64,000 bases of DNA from Flammulina velutipes (Eukaryota > Basidiomycota > Agaricomycetes > Agaricales > Physalacriaceae): positions 310,001 through 374,000 of the forward strand of contig CM022376.1 in assembly GCA_011800155.1 (NCBI GenBank), read 5' to 3'. The notes under the pieces were generated by a model. That model was not told the DNA's origin and searched no databases. It saw only the letters and a program-made list of their open reading frames with translations. Within the stretch, counting starts at the first letter, position 1. Each line of letters opens with the position of its first letter. The position numbers and the translations under genes were made by a program. Below are positions 12,771-24,399 of the stretch, one piece after another.

Positions 12771-13191
12771 GTAACGATGCAGTTACGGAACGGCGCCACA
12801 ACGGCATAGCCGATGATCCGTTCATCGGCATGGACACAATTACTATCGATACACGGAGACGCACAGGATTGAAGCAGTACTATACTACGAAGGACAGTAT
12901 TTAAGGACAAGTACATACTGTGTATCTAGTAGGACCCACTCAAATCGCAACACATCCTAGTCATTCGAGTCCCTCTGAGTCCTCGCTGGTCGAGCACTCA
13001 TCAATAAACCCTTCTATTTCCGTGTGGGAACTACGGTAACTCTACCCGAACCTCACATATTTTGACTTTAGTTTAAAAACTTCGATTTCGACACTTCGAC
13101 GGCACTATCCTGGTCTGATCAACCCGGATATCCTCAGAATCACTCTTTGCTTTACTTTTGCAACATCTCTGCTTCTTTTGAACCCGACGAA
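12771..13191. other. 5' flank of the orphan gene
   Basis: No gene. The stretch 12900-13190 is pyrimidine-rich in its second half. I looked for a long terminal repeat here because the downstream gene looks Gag-like in composition, but could not define both ends. Confidence 0.35.
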
Positions 13192-14637
13192 ATGGTTTAC
13201 CAATCTCGCGCTCGTACACGCGCACACGCGCGTGCTTATTGTGCAACCACCCGACCCCGAAGGAGCCAAGGTGCGTGCTTTACTCTTCCGTTTACTGCTC
13301 ACGGTGCTTTCCAGAACCCAACGTCAATGTTCGATGTGACGCCACCTTCTGTGAATGGACAACGTGTGACACCCTCCGTGGGCAGCCCATGTTATGTTGA
13401 TGTGAACCCCGTTAACACGGGTAGCCCATCTTCACTTGATGTGAACCCCGTTAATACGGGCAGCCCATCTTTGCCTGATGTGAAACCCTTTACGGGCGGT
13501 CCATCAGTTTCCGATGTTGACGTAGTCACATCGTGTATTGAAGAGTTGACCAACTGTCATTGGCAGTTCGGCTCTCTTATTTCCTCTGAGAAATCAGAGA
13601 AGGATCGTAGTTTCCAGCCTATGGCTGGGGAGACGTATCGTCGCGATGTTGATGCGGTTTTGCCCATCAAGTCGTTGAGGTGTGATGAAGACGGGGTTCA
13701 TTTGCATCCCGTCCGCACCGTGGATGCGCATGAGAACGAGTCTAAACGGACCGTTGCTCTTACCCCGTCGAGGGGTATGCGTCATCGTTTGGACCCTGGC
13801 TATGATCGGCCGGTCAAGCAGGGACCCACAAGTCCTCGAGATGACGATCTCAAAGAGGAATGTATATCTACAAACCGTAGAGCTACAGTCAGTAAGACTA
13901 GTAGCAATAGTATTGATTATAGTAAATCTAATACATATCTCTTCGCTGCACGCAATGGCCCAACACGTGAGCATGCAGATTTGATGTGGCGTCGACATTC
14001 AGCCGGCATACAGAATAGCGAGCCACATGTCAGCAGGGTCCAACGGACCAAGTCTGGCCTAGTCCCTGATACAGGGAACGATCCTCCAACTCCGCGCAGG
14101 AGTAATGGTACCTTGAAAGTGGAGGAGAGATATCATCCGGAAACAGAACCTGTATTCCTGCGATGCATGTCAGTAACGTTTGGGAACGAAGCCAATGTAA
14201 TAAAAGCTGAAAACCCTTGCAATGACCTACCTTTGGGCGAGTGTTCTTCCATTGGAGCTTACTTGGACTCTGAAAAGGACTCCAAACGATCCAAACGGCA
14301 GAAGAAACGATCCAAGGAGATCAATAAGCGAAAGCATCAGAAGGCCAAGGCTAAGGCTAAAGCACATAAGGTTGCTTCACGCAGGTCGAAGCATGATACC
14401 TCGAGTAACTCCGGATCGACGGGATCGTCTGATTCGGAATCAGTTGACTCTAGTAGTTCAGAGAGTGAATATAGTTCAGATTCATCGTTCGTGACCGATG
14501 GTGATTGGCGAGAGCTCTCGGCATCTGAGCTCGTCGAGCTCATCGTTGGCTGCGCGACGCACGACGACCATCCTGAGGGATGCCACCAAGCCGATTGGAG
14601 GATATATGCATGGTTTTTGCAACTTTTCTGTACTTAA
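13192..14637 (+). CDS. Orphan Ser/Lys-rich protein with short tandem repeat
   Basis: A single open frame of 481 codons starts at the Met at 13192, the first ATG in the frame. I do not recognise the family. The N-terminus is Arg/Ala-rich, with alternating RARTRAHARA. Around residues 75-110, units of about 12 residues containing DVNPVNTGSPS repeat two to three times. A strongly basic Lys/Arg block near 365-400 could be a nuclear-localisation or nucleic-acid-binding segment. It is followed by a Ser/Asp/Glu-rich acidic stretch and a short C-terminus with two Cys and one His. A 45-nt intron at about 13270-13315 is possible but not needed. The composition would fit a retrotransposon Gag fragment or a fast-evolving nuclear protein. 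It ends 130 bases from the 3' end of the inverted gene copy 4. Confidence 0.5.
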   Translation: MVYQSRARTRAHARAYCATTRPRRSQGACFTLPFTAHGAFQNPTSMFDVTPPSVNGQRVTPSVGSPCYVDVNPVNTGSPSSLDVNPVNTGSPSLPDVKPFTGGPSVSDVDVVTSCIEELTNCHWQFGSLISSEKSEKDRSFQPMAGETYRRDVDAVLPIKSLRCDEDGVHLHPVRTVDAHENESKRTVALTPSRGMRHRLDPGYDRPVKQGPTSPRDDDLKEECISTNRRATVSKTSSNSIDYSKSNTYLFAARNGPTREHADLMWRRHSAGIQNSEPHVSRVQRTKSGLVPDTGNDPPTPRRSNGTLKVEERYHPETEPVFLRCMSVTFGNEANVIKAENPCNDLPLGECSSIGAYLDSEKDSKRSKRQKKRSKEINKRKHQKAKAKAKAHKVASRRSKHDTSSNSGSTGSSDSESVDSSSSESEYSSDSSFVTDGDWRELSASELVELIVGCATHDDHPEGCHQADWRIYAWFLQLFCT

Positions 14638-14767
14638 CAAATTCATTAATTGCATATCTACACACTGTGGATCTCATGAAGAAGGAGAATGTCGAGCTCG
14701 ACGAGTTCGACGACGCCCAGCACGATTGGCCAACTCGTGGCGCGCTGGTGCCATGACACCACGAATA

Positions 14768-17700
14768 TCAAGGCGTAGAATGAAGATCATAAACGTCTGA
14801 GTCCGTATGGTAGGGGATTTCATCTGATATCCTCCTCGATGCTTGAAAAGCGAGTTCCACGTCGTCCGTCGGTGGATCACGAGAAGCAGGCAACAGCCTG
14901 GGAAAGACTGCCATCCCTGACACAAGTCGTCGAAGGTGCCCCCAACGAGAGACATCATGGGGAACGAGCTGTGGAACGGTCTGATGTTGTTCAGCAGAAC
15001 CTTGAATCATCATCGAACTACAAGGAGTGGAGGTCTGATAATTTAGGCAATGAGCAACGAGAACTTGAAATAGATTCAAAGAAGAAAACGCACCTGGAGA
15101 TTGGAGGCGAAGAACTCGTCTATGATCGAAGAGCAGAAATCCATGTCATTCTTGACCCACGCCATTAGTGCTTCGTCTTCCAGCTCTTTATCTACAAAGC
15201 GGAGATACGCCCAATCTCGAGGGTCCATATTCATGTAGTGTGCTCGGTTCGTCCAGACAGCATGACTTGGGTCAAGGCGGGCCAAATTCAAAAGACGCTC
15301 TTTGATATGTTCCCCAACGTCCGCATAAAGCTCCGAGTGCACACTCGGGTGGGGTCCCAGCATGATTATGCGATAGATAGTAAAGAAGCGTTCGGGATCG
15401 GTGCAGAGGCTTTCCATGCATTGTGCGGTGTTACCACTAGACATGTTGTCCACGAACAGGGACACCAGGGGGTAGAGGAACTCTCTGCAGTTCTGAACGG
15501 AACATGGTGTTTGAGTGGACAGGAGAGGTGCAGCACAAAAGAGAGGATAATAGACCAGCGGGTTTTCATGCTGGCCCAACATCATCTCTAGGGTTTTGGA
15601 AATGCGGGAGAATAGGGTATGGCTGTATCTAGCCAGTGATGACGAAAGGTCAGAAAGTAACTTCTGAAAGAAGCGGGACCTGTTGGTGTGCCACTCAGCC
15701 CGATTGTGAAACTGATAGACTCCGAGTGCGTTATCATAGCAGTGCTTCCATCCGTCCCACCAATCCTCAGTCATCGTCATTTGTAGAACTGTATCCTCGA
15801 CCCGTTGACATAGGATTGCTGCTTCCCTGTCGCAAACCGGGCCGGCAAGGCGGATTACCGCCAACCAGGTATTAGTCAGCAGCTGATGTTTACTGATGGC
15901 AATGAAATCGAGGTTACTTTCCGATGCGGCGTAGTCATAGACAGTGAACAGTTTTGTTAACGGCTCGAAGTCAAAACCGTCTGTTGCGAGAGGTACACCA
16001 AAATGGTGAACTAGGAGATCGACAACGAGAGGGAATAGTGGGACTGTCCTGTGTGTAATTGCCACGGGTCCTGCGAATGGGGGAGGGATGCTCGACTCCT
16101 CGATGCCGTTGAAGTTATTGACAGCAAGATCACAAAGTTGTTCGATGGATGCACTGCTGTACTCATGCAGCCAGGATGTATGGGTAGAGTCTATGAGGAG
16201 AGTCCACAGCTGAGGGGGAAGACGAATGGGCGTCGGGCTGTTTTGTTGGCCGACCAAGTAAGTCCGCAAAGAATGAAGGTTGTAATATACCGAATCGATA
16301 CCGATTTTCACATTGACATTCGGAGCGTGAACGAGGATGGACGTGATGGTTTGGAACGTCAAATCGGGATCTATTGGATCGAGTCGCCAGAGGGGGAAAG
16401 GACTCGTAACTCGGCCATCTCCTGACGCAAGAGGGTCTCTGACCGCGCGCAGAATCCTCTCCACTCGACGTTCCTGCCCTGATGGGATTGAGCGGTACCA
16501 AACTCTTTGTGTGTTATCCCAAGTGACTGGTGAGATTTCACCCAGGGTCTGCTCCAAGTCTGCTTGAATGTCCCGTGATCTCTGGGAGACGTGCTCGGAA
16601 AGGCATCCCAAGGATTCCTGGATGATTCTCTTGGTCGGTGAATTGGATGTCATCGAGTGCAGCCACGAAAGAGCGCGCCATGCAACATCTTCTGCGACGT
16701 CATCGTTAGTGGCCGCGAGACGTTCTCTTTGTTTCAAACTGATGTGCTTGTCCTCCGTGTGAATCGAGCTGATTGTAGCGGCATGTCCAAATATGCGGAG
16801 AATCTTGTACAAGTGCATCATCGCCAATGAAGGAAAGGTCTTCAGGGAACGTAGCAGGAGATTGAGGATGTCAGAAAATGGAGTTCGATAGGGGCATTGT
16901 ATGTAGACGAGGGGAAGGATGTTCGAAACGGCGTATAGAGTATAGACGCCGAGGGTAATGAAGCCAACAACACACGCAAGGGGGGTATTGAGAGGAATAA
17001 GAAATATGACGAGGCCGGCTAGGAAGAGCCCGAGTGCGATATGGAGAACAATGGGGAGGATACCGATGATGGTGAGGACATGCCACTTTTGCAGTCCTTC
17101 AAAGCGATAGTAACGTATGAGGCTGCGATCGCGAGCCGTACCAGATATCATCGACATGTATTGGTACAGCCACTGCTTCACCAAAACCGCTATCAACGCC
17201 GTCCCGAGGCTAAGTGTGAGGCTCGTGAACCAGAGGGCATTGACCCAAATGTCAAAGCCTGACGGCCCAGCAGTTGTATCGGCGGGCAGAATGTCATCAA
17301 TGGATGTGTTGTTTATCTGAGCACGTTGAAGGGCGACCATCTCGACCATGAGAGATGACGAGACAGCAGGGAAGTTGGTGGAGAGTGCCTGTGATGTTTG
17401 CGTGACAAAAGTTGTCAGGACAGCAGAGAAAAGACCAGCCTGAGGAGTCTGTGAGTATAGTGCATGCGCGGGTTTACGGTGGATACACGCACAAAAACGA
17501 GAAGGAGATCCAGGCCGTCCCGAGATTCGGTTACCATATCCATATCGAAAACCTCAGATTCATCCAGAAATGCTCTCCACAAGCGAGCGTTGGGGCCCAT
17601 TTCCTCGTAGATGGGATCTTCAGGGTATTTGTCCTCAAAGTCGAATTTCCCTGCACGGATCGTTGAGTGAAAACCCACAACAACAAACATACAACTGACC

Positions 17701-17985
17701 GGGAACTCGGGGCTGACCCGAGGGAGCGTTCAAGCCAAAACGCTTCCGGTTGGGTGCACGGCTCGGAGATGGACTCGGAGAGCGAACAGGATGGTCATGT
17801 TCAGAGTATGTAGATGAGCTCGAACGTCCTGTAGAGCTATCGCGCCTTGATGATCGGTACCCAGTGTCAGATGTTTGTTGATAGGCATTTCGATATGAGG
17901 ATGTTCTGGAGGAGCGAAAGGATATGTTGCTCGCAGAACGAGATCGTGACTGGCGAGAGCCCGAGCGTCTGGACGACGACGACAT
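14768..17985 (-). CDS. DUF6535-family multi-pass membrane protein, inverted copy (copy 4)
   Basis: Minus-strand exons are 17985..17700, 17650..17493, 17439..15094 and 15034..14768, giving 1018 residues. It has the same phase pattern as the plus-strand copies, and exon 2 is again exactly 158 nt. The N-terminal 95 residues are RS-rich. The DUF6535 membrane domain contains the same FDFEDKYPEDP start and KQW motif, and the soluble part ends with DPRDW. The protein stops in exon 4. It is closest to the fragment at 1-1118, while its 5' flank matches that of copy 2, so the array has been shuffled by inversion or unequal exchange. Function unknown. Confidence 0.9.
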
Positions 17986-18235
17986 GGAAATTGGTGGTGG
18001 TAGAAAGCGCAAGATATGAAAAGGGTGTGCATTTTACCAGGGCTACGTAAGTCGAACCAGTGCCATATGAATCCGAAGATGATGCGTAGATGATAACCAA
18101 TGAGCGCCTGCGAAAGGTTCCTTCTGGAAAATCAACCGGAGGCAGAGGTTTGAACGATTTGATAGCGATAGCGCACGAACAGCTGGTAGAGTTGCCAGTA
18201 AATGTGCAGCGAACAAAAAGAATAATTTCGAACAC
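17986..18235 (-). promoter_or_regulatory. Conserved 5' block upstream of DUF6535 copy 4
   Basis: The reverse complement matches the block upstream of copy 2 (2281-2461) closely, including the region rich in Cys/Ser codons further upstream. It may carry the promoter and 5' UTR. Confidence 0.4.
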
Positions 18236-18404
18236 TCACCAAAATAATCCTCCGGTATTCCCACTGTCGTTGTCCCCTCCTTCACTTTACCGAGTAGGAA
18301 TAGCATTTTTTGAGGCCAAAATCCAGGGTAGATGCATCAAGCCTTTTGACGACATCAACGTAAACAACCTTGGGACGCGAAACCGAGGGATAGACACAGT
18401 GTGG

Positions 18405-20250
18405 ATCTAATACCGTTCAGCTTGCGTGCATCGCGAGGGATGACAGAAACGCACCTGTTCCATTGCCATCGTTCGTAATGCTGTCCATCGAGGATGGAGT
18501 CCGTCACCCCATGGAAATGCTACGTGTAGGCCCACTGTTTGGACAAGATACCGGCGAGGAGACGATGCTTGACATTGACGGTATTCCCTGCCACTAATCT
18601 TCATGGGCTATGCGTTATTGACGGTGAGTCGGGACACGATCTGGCGTCGTCCAGAGGGACACAGAGAGTGTTGTCGCCGTGGTAGAAGACGGCCACGATT
18701 TCGGAACAGGGAACGAAAGGACTAGAATTGTATCTGTCAGTCCGTTGACTCGTTTGGCATGAACGGCGCGGACATACCTGCAGTGTCGAGAGTTCCAGGC
18801 GTAACTAGTTTCCCAACGTGCGTAAGTTCCGTCGGATAATGCTTGTAGGTAGCACGACGGGGACACTTTGTTGCAATTCAGCTCGTGTGAATGGTTTGGG
18901 ATAGTCGATACACACCTTTGTCGTTATTCTCGTATGGTGCCCACTGAGGATACTCCCCCAAAATAACTTGCGCGTAAGCCAACCGTCAAGATCGCTTTTT
19001 GAACAGCGAAGGGAGCGAGTATAAGCGCTATCTGGCGTCGTCCAGAGGTCGGAGAGAATGCCGCCGTCATCGAGGAAGAGAGTGAAGACGATGAGAGATG
19101 GTGGTGGTCGGGATCAAAGAGCGTCCGGCCAACACTCTTTGGCTCTTACCACCATCTTCCTCGCCGTTCGTCGACTATATGTATGCGCCTCTATCCCTCT
19201 GCCTTTGCGTGTCTCCTGGCCACGAATACTTGAACTTGGATATCTACGTTCCCGTCGTCGGTCATGAAAATTCAATACATGTCTCAACTACACTGAATCA
19301 TTCTGGAATCGCAACGAGGCATGGTACTCTTTTGCGCCTCGTCGTCTAGTGCGTATCTTTTCCCTGGAATTTTGACGCCTCCTGAAATTCCGATGTAGAC
19401 GACGACGACTATGTAGGTCCTGCCTCGTCTGCCCTCGTCTGCGCATGGTTACCCAGAATCGATACTATCCGTCGGTCTATCCACGACTTACGCCTGTAGG
19501 CTCAACATGCGCAGCTCTAGCTTGAAAAACGAACACTCGAACTCGCAGCTCTTCGGTGTACGCATTCACAGAGACTGGACACACGCGCTGAACGGAGCAG
19601 TCTAGTCTTTGCGCCGGGCGAGAAAGACGAAAGGACAATATATCAATTATCATGCCAGTAATAGCTGTCGCTGTTGGAGGTGCGTCTTCCGGATTATGTT
19701 CTTCTTCGCTTCTAACCACAGCGAACAGGACGTTGTAGAATCTTTGTCAGATCCACGCGCGACCAGTAATGAGTTCGGCCAGATTATCTACTCCATAGGC
19801 GATCGTCCTGCATCGTATGATAGGACATGTCGAATTTACCGACAGAATGAACACCTTTTTAACATATCGCACCCGTCTTCGCGCTCGGGCATAATCATCA
19901 AGAAATCGTGAAAGTCGTGTCTAGGGAACGATTACAGGATTCGATACCATACCCAAGGATATAATCCCGGTCGTTCGAGTTCCAGCGCCCGTCTACCAAC
20001 GGGTCGCTTGTTACCTTGCCTTAGACGATTCTGAGGCGTAATAAACCCGCACACAGAGACTGCATAAAACAAATTCGGGAGGCTATGAGCGCTGCGCAGT
20101 TCTCTCCAAGGGGAAACACTCATCCCCGCTATCTACCTGTAAGTTTTTGATCATCTTGGAATTGTCTTCAAGTTGACATAAGTACAGTGCTGCCCATCGA
20201 TGGCGCTCCGCACTGCAACATGGTCAATGCCTTATGGCTGGACAGATGGT
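18405..20250 (+). repeat. Dispersed repeat, copy R2
   Basis: A mosaic of about 1.8 kb, homologous in patches to R3 (35110-36790) and, inverted, to R4 (60530-62248). Shared blocks include GGGACACTTTGTTGCAATTCAGCTCG near 18860, TCTGGCGTCGTCCAGAGG near 18650 and again near 19030, a GGGCGAGAAAGACGAA block near 19618, and an intron-like CTACCTGTAAGTTTTTG..AG segment near 20130. No transposase or reverse-transcriptase frame was seen. R2 is more degraded than R3. Confidence 0.6.
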
Positions 20251-20340
20251 GAGGCCATACACCGCTCTGTCGGTCTTCTCAACAGCTCCGCAGGCATGAA
20301 TCTGAAAGATAACCTTCCATCGCAATTAGTGCACGTGGGA

Positions 20341-20493
20341 TACTGCTTTTACAAAAGGACTCTTGCAGGCGCTCATTGGCCCTACGCATCATTTGATTTG
20401 GGCTGGTTTGACTTACGTACTTCTTGGATGCACTGATGTCGCGAACATCTTTCCAACGTGTTTCATATCTCTCTTTCCACCACAACCAGGTTC
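20341..20493 (+). promoter_or_regulatory. Conserved 5' block upstream of DUF6535 copy 5
   Basis: Retains the AGGCGCTCATTGG, TACGCATCAT and GACTTACGTA cores seen upstream of copies 2 and 4, at similar distances from the start codon. Confidence 0.4.
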
Positions 20494-23400
20494 ATGTCAT
20501 CGCCGTCCAGACGCTCGGGCTCTCGCCAGTCGCGATCTCGTTCTGCGAGCAACATCTCAATTCCTTCTTCCAGGACCTCCTCGTATCGGAATGCCGCTCA
20601 ACAAACATCTGACACAGGACATCGTTCGCCCAGGCGCAACAGCTCTGCGCGTCAACGTACGACCTCACCTGTATCTCCCCGTCCTCGTTCTCCAAGTGCA
20701 TCTCCGAGTCGTGCTCCCAATCGGAAGCGGTTTGGCATGAATGTTCCCAACGCTGTGCCCAGGGTTCCTGGTCAGTGGTCCCTTTTAGTGTCGGAGAATT
20801 TCATCAACAATCCACAGGCAGGTTTGACTTTGAAGACAAATATCCTGAAGATCCCATCTACGAGGAAATGGGCCCCAACGCTCGCTTATGGCGAGCCTTT
20901 CTGGACGAATGCGAGGTCTTCGATGTGGATATGGTCACCGAATCGCGCGACGGTCTCGATCTCCTTCTCGTTTTTGTGCGTGTATTCATCATTCATCTAC
21001 TGGCTTTACATTTCTCACAGTTTCCATAGGCTGGTCTCTTCTCCGCCGTCCTCACAACTTTCATCGTACAAACATCGCAGGCACTCTCCGCCAATTTCCC
21101 TGCTGTCTCATCGTCTCTCCTAGTCGAAATGGTCCAGCTTCAACGCGCTCAGATAAACAACACTCCCATCGATGACATCCTCCCCGCCGATACAAATGCC
21201 GGACCATCGGGCTTTGACGTTTGGGTCAATGCCCTCTGGTTCACGAGCCTTACTCTCAGCCTCGGGACGGCGTTGATGGCGGTTCTGGTCAAGCAGTGGC
21301 TTTACCAGTACATGTCCATGATATCTGGTACGGCTCGTGATCGCAGCCTGATACGGTACTATCGCTTTGAAGGCCTGCAAAAGTGGCACGTCCTCACCAT
21401 CATCGGTATCCTCCCCATCGTTCTCCATATCGCACTCGGGCTGTTCCTCGCAGGTCTCGTCGTCTTCCTTATCCCTCTCAACACACCCCTCGCATGCATC
21501 GTCGGCTTCATCACACTCATCGTCTACACTCTGTACGCCGTTTCGAACATCCTTCCCATCATCTACATACAATGTCCATATCGAACACCATTCTCCGATA
21601 TCCTGAATGTCATGTTGCGTTCCGTCAGGACTTTCCCTTCGTTGGTGATCATGCGCATCTACAGGCTGTTCTCCATTCGAGATATCGCAAACACAGTTAC
21701 AACGGCGCACCACTTGTTCCGGACGCTCAAGGACGCTGAACGTGTAGCAGCGACAAATGATGAAGTTGCAGAACAGGTTGCTTTGCGTGCTCTTCTGTGG
21801 CTGTATGAATTGACATCCAACCCACCAACCAAGAGATGCATACAGGAATCCTTGGGATGCCTCCTCGATGATGTCTCGAAGAGATCAAAGGACCTTCAAG
21901 CAGATCTCGAACAGACATTAGGTGAAATATCGCCCTCTAATCAGGACCAGGAGAGACGCTGGTTCCGTTCGATTCCGTTAGGCCAGGAACGTCGAGTCGA
22001 AAGAATTCTGCGCGCAGCCAGAAACCCTCTTGCTCCAGGAGAGGCTCTTTTAGTTCCTGACGCCGTCTGGAGACTTGATATGACGGATACCGATCTCTCG
22101 TTCAAAATCCTTACCTCCATCCTGGTCCATGCTCCGAGCCTCACCGTGGAGATGGATTCAGTCTCTTGGGATCTTCCTTCTTTGCTCAGGCATCTCATCA
22201 TCACTCAATACAGCCCTACACCCATTCGACTTCCCCCTCGGCTTTGGACCCTCGTCGTGACATTGCTAATCTCTGACCCAGATTGCTATGATCATGACTT
22301 TCTTTTCAACCTTTGCACTCATGCTATCAACAGTTTGGAGACCGTCGCACAGTGGACTGACACTCCCCCTTCCCCATTCACCGGCCCCGTGACAATGGGA
22401 CACAGAACAGTCTCGCTCTTCCATCTCGTCGTCAATCTCCTAGTTCACCGTCTGAGAATACCCTCCGCCACTGACGCTTTCAACTTCGAGCCATTTACGA
22501 ACATTTTCACCTTGTACGACTACGCTGCATCGAAAAGCAACTTCGATTCCAACACTAGCACCTCTGGAAGCAGTGTCTTCCGCATCAGTACATTCGCAGC
22601 GTTTACCCGTCTCAATAACATTTGCGAGAACGACAAACCGATTCTATGTCGGCGGGTTGAAGATGTTATTCTATCAATGCCGATAAATGATGTCTGGTGG
22701 GACAGTCGGGATGAAGGGATGCACTGTAGATACTACAGCAATGCACTCTCAGTCTACAAGAAGCACAGTTTGGCTGATCGACACAGCAATGGCTCTGACT
22801 TCTTCAGGAAGCTACTTTCTGACCTTTCCTTGTCGCTGACAAGAGACAGCCCCGAACCTTTGGATCACATCTCCACGGCCTTAAAGGATTTGTTGAAACT
22901 GCATGAGACTGCATCACTCTATCTCTCCCCCTTCTGTGCTGCGCCATTCTTGTCTACTCCCACTCCGTCTTCCTTTCATAACTGCGAATTTTCCCTCTAT
23001 CCTGTGGTTTCTTCATTCGTGGAAGCAGCAGCTGCAGGTGATATGCGTCAGGATATCGTTCGTCGAAGCCTTTTCTCCGAGCCTCGGCGATTTTATACAA
23101 TCTGCTGGATTTTGACCTTGGGAGGCAGTCAAGATGACTATGATGATTGGGCAGAGCATCGCCGGGCATCGCTTCACCGATTGGCGCGCATTGACCCAAC
23201 TCATGTCGTCTGGCAGAGCCGGGGGCATTATATGACACTGGATCCTCGAGATTGGCCTTATCTCCGTATCCTCGACGATGATCTGGATAGAGAAGACTTC
23301 GAGAACATTTCATGGATCAAGCAAGCACTAGACACCAGCCTTTCAATTTTGGAAGAGTTCTTCGTCTCTCAAGACACTCCGCCACAAAAGAATTCGGTCC

Positions 23401-23841
23401 CACAGATCGTTTCGAGCGACGATATGAATCCGAGCACTGGCAATCGTCATTGGAGGCATATTCGACAACTAGTGTCCGGTACTAGAGCATTCCTAGGTCT
23501 GTCCTCTGCTTCTCATAGCTCGCCGTCAGATCCGGCAAATTCCATGGAGCTTGGCCTTCGACACAGCGGACCATCGGGAGGGCACCCCGCCAAAGCTGGT
23601 CCTGGTGCAGAGCCAGAAATTCCTGTCCTTCGTTCAACGACGCGATATTCCTCACGTTCGAGTGGCGCCAATACGGTTCGTTCGCTCTACTCATACTCGA
23701 ACTCACTGGTAAATGTTCCCCATTCCAATGTATGTCTTCTTTTTTACCGTGTTTAAATATCTCGTCGCTAACTATGCATAGCATCAATCACTGCCTGCGC
23801 CTCCTCTCTCTGAATCCCCGATGACTCTACCACAGAATTGA
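20494..23841 (+). CDS. DUF6535-family membrane protein, intron 3 lost, shortened tail (copy 5)
   Basis: Exons are 20494..20770, 20818..20975, 21030..23729 and 23782..23841, giving 1064 residues. The order is an RS-rich N-terminus, four hydrophobic segments with KQW, a long soluble region with the DPRDW motif, and a tail with HIRQLVSGTRAFLGLSSAS. Unlike copies 1-4 and 6, no intron separates the soluble region from the tail. The two are fused cleanly at about 23375/23376, which is exactly the paralogues' intron position. The last exon meets a TGA at 23839-23841 after 19 residues. Sequence resembling the long last exon of copy 6 continues downstream in the same frame, so the tail was probably truncated. 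It may still be functional, because copies 3 and 4 also lack that exon. Confidence 0.88.
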
Positions 23842-24114
23842 GTACCATATTTGCGCCACCCTTGGAGGCGAGTTTCCTCGCTAGCAGAAGAGACGGAGGA
23901 TGACGCTGAGGTCACGTCTGTCGATGAATCTGTTCATTCATCTATTCGAATGACTCCCTCCGCCCCCGCCTCTCATTCGAGTGTCTCGTTTCACTCAGAG
24001 AACTCGAATGATCTTACTGCACGCGTCTCCGATGGAGATCAGACGATCCCATTCACCTCCTTCTCTGACTCGGACAAGGATAACACCTTGTCGTTCCGGA
24101 GGAGCGTCAGATGA
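23842..24114 (+). pseudogene. Former tail exon of DUF6535 copy 5
   Basis: In the same frame as the last exon of copy 5 but beyond its stop. It encodes an acidic/Ser-rich segment resembling the copy 6 tail: EETEDDAEVTS here against EDTEDIDVAS there, then SIRMTPSAPAS against SIQMTPPTRTS. This supports loss of coding function by a stop and small indels near 23835-23870. Confidence 0.6.
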
Positions 24115-24399
24115 CTTCCTTCGTTTCAAGACAGAGTACGAATTCGGATGCTATCCAAGCAGTAGAACCCTCTAATATTCTCCAGCCCCGCAGAAACTGC
24201 TTGACATTTTGTACTTACTTATGTATATATACCTTATTCAAGAACTTAGTACGTTACAGGAGTATTCTTAGGTAACGATGGTTTGAGTTCAGTACTTCAC
24301 GAACGGCTCAGGTAAATATATTGCGCCACATTCCGCCACATGGCCTCTTCAAGAGCTTCGTAAACGGCTGTGAAAGATGGGCTCTCCGTGATAGACTAA

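Noticed and set aside
12900..13190. Long terminal repeat upstream of the orphan gene
   Set aside because: No second copy, no clear primer-binding site and no pol frame downstream; composition alone is not enough.
21120..21713. 197-codon antisense ORF opposite DUF6535 copy 5
   Set aside because: Similar antisense frames occur opposite the same region of other copies; they mirror the conserved membrane-domain codons and are not independent genes.
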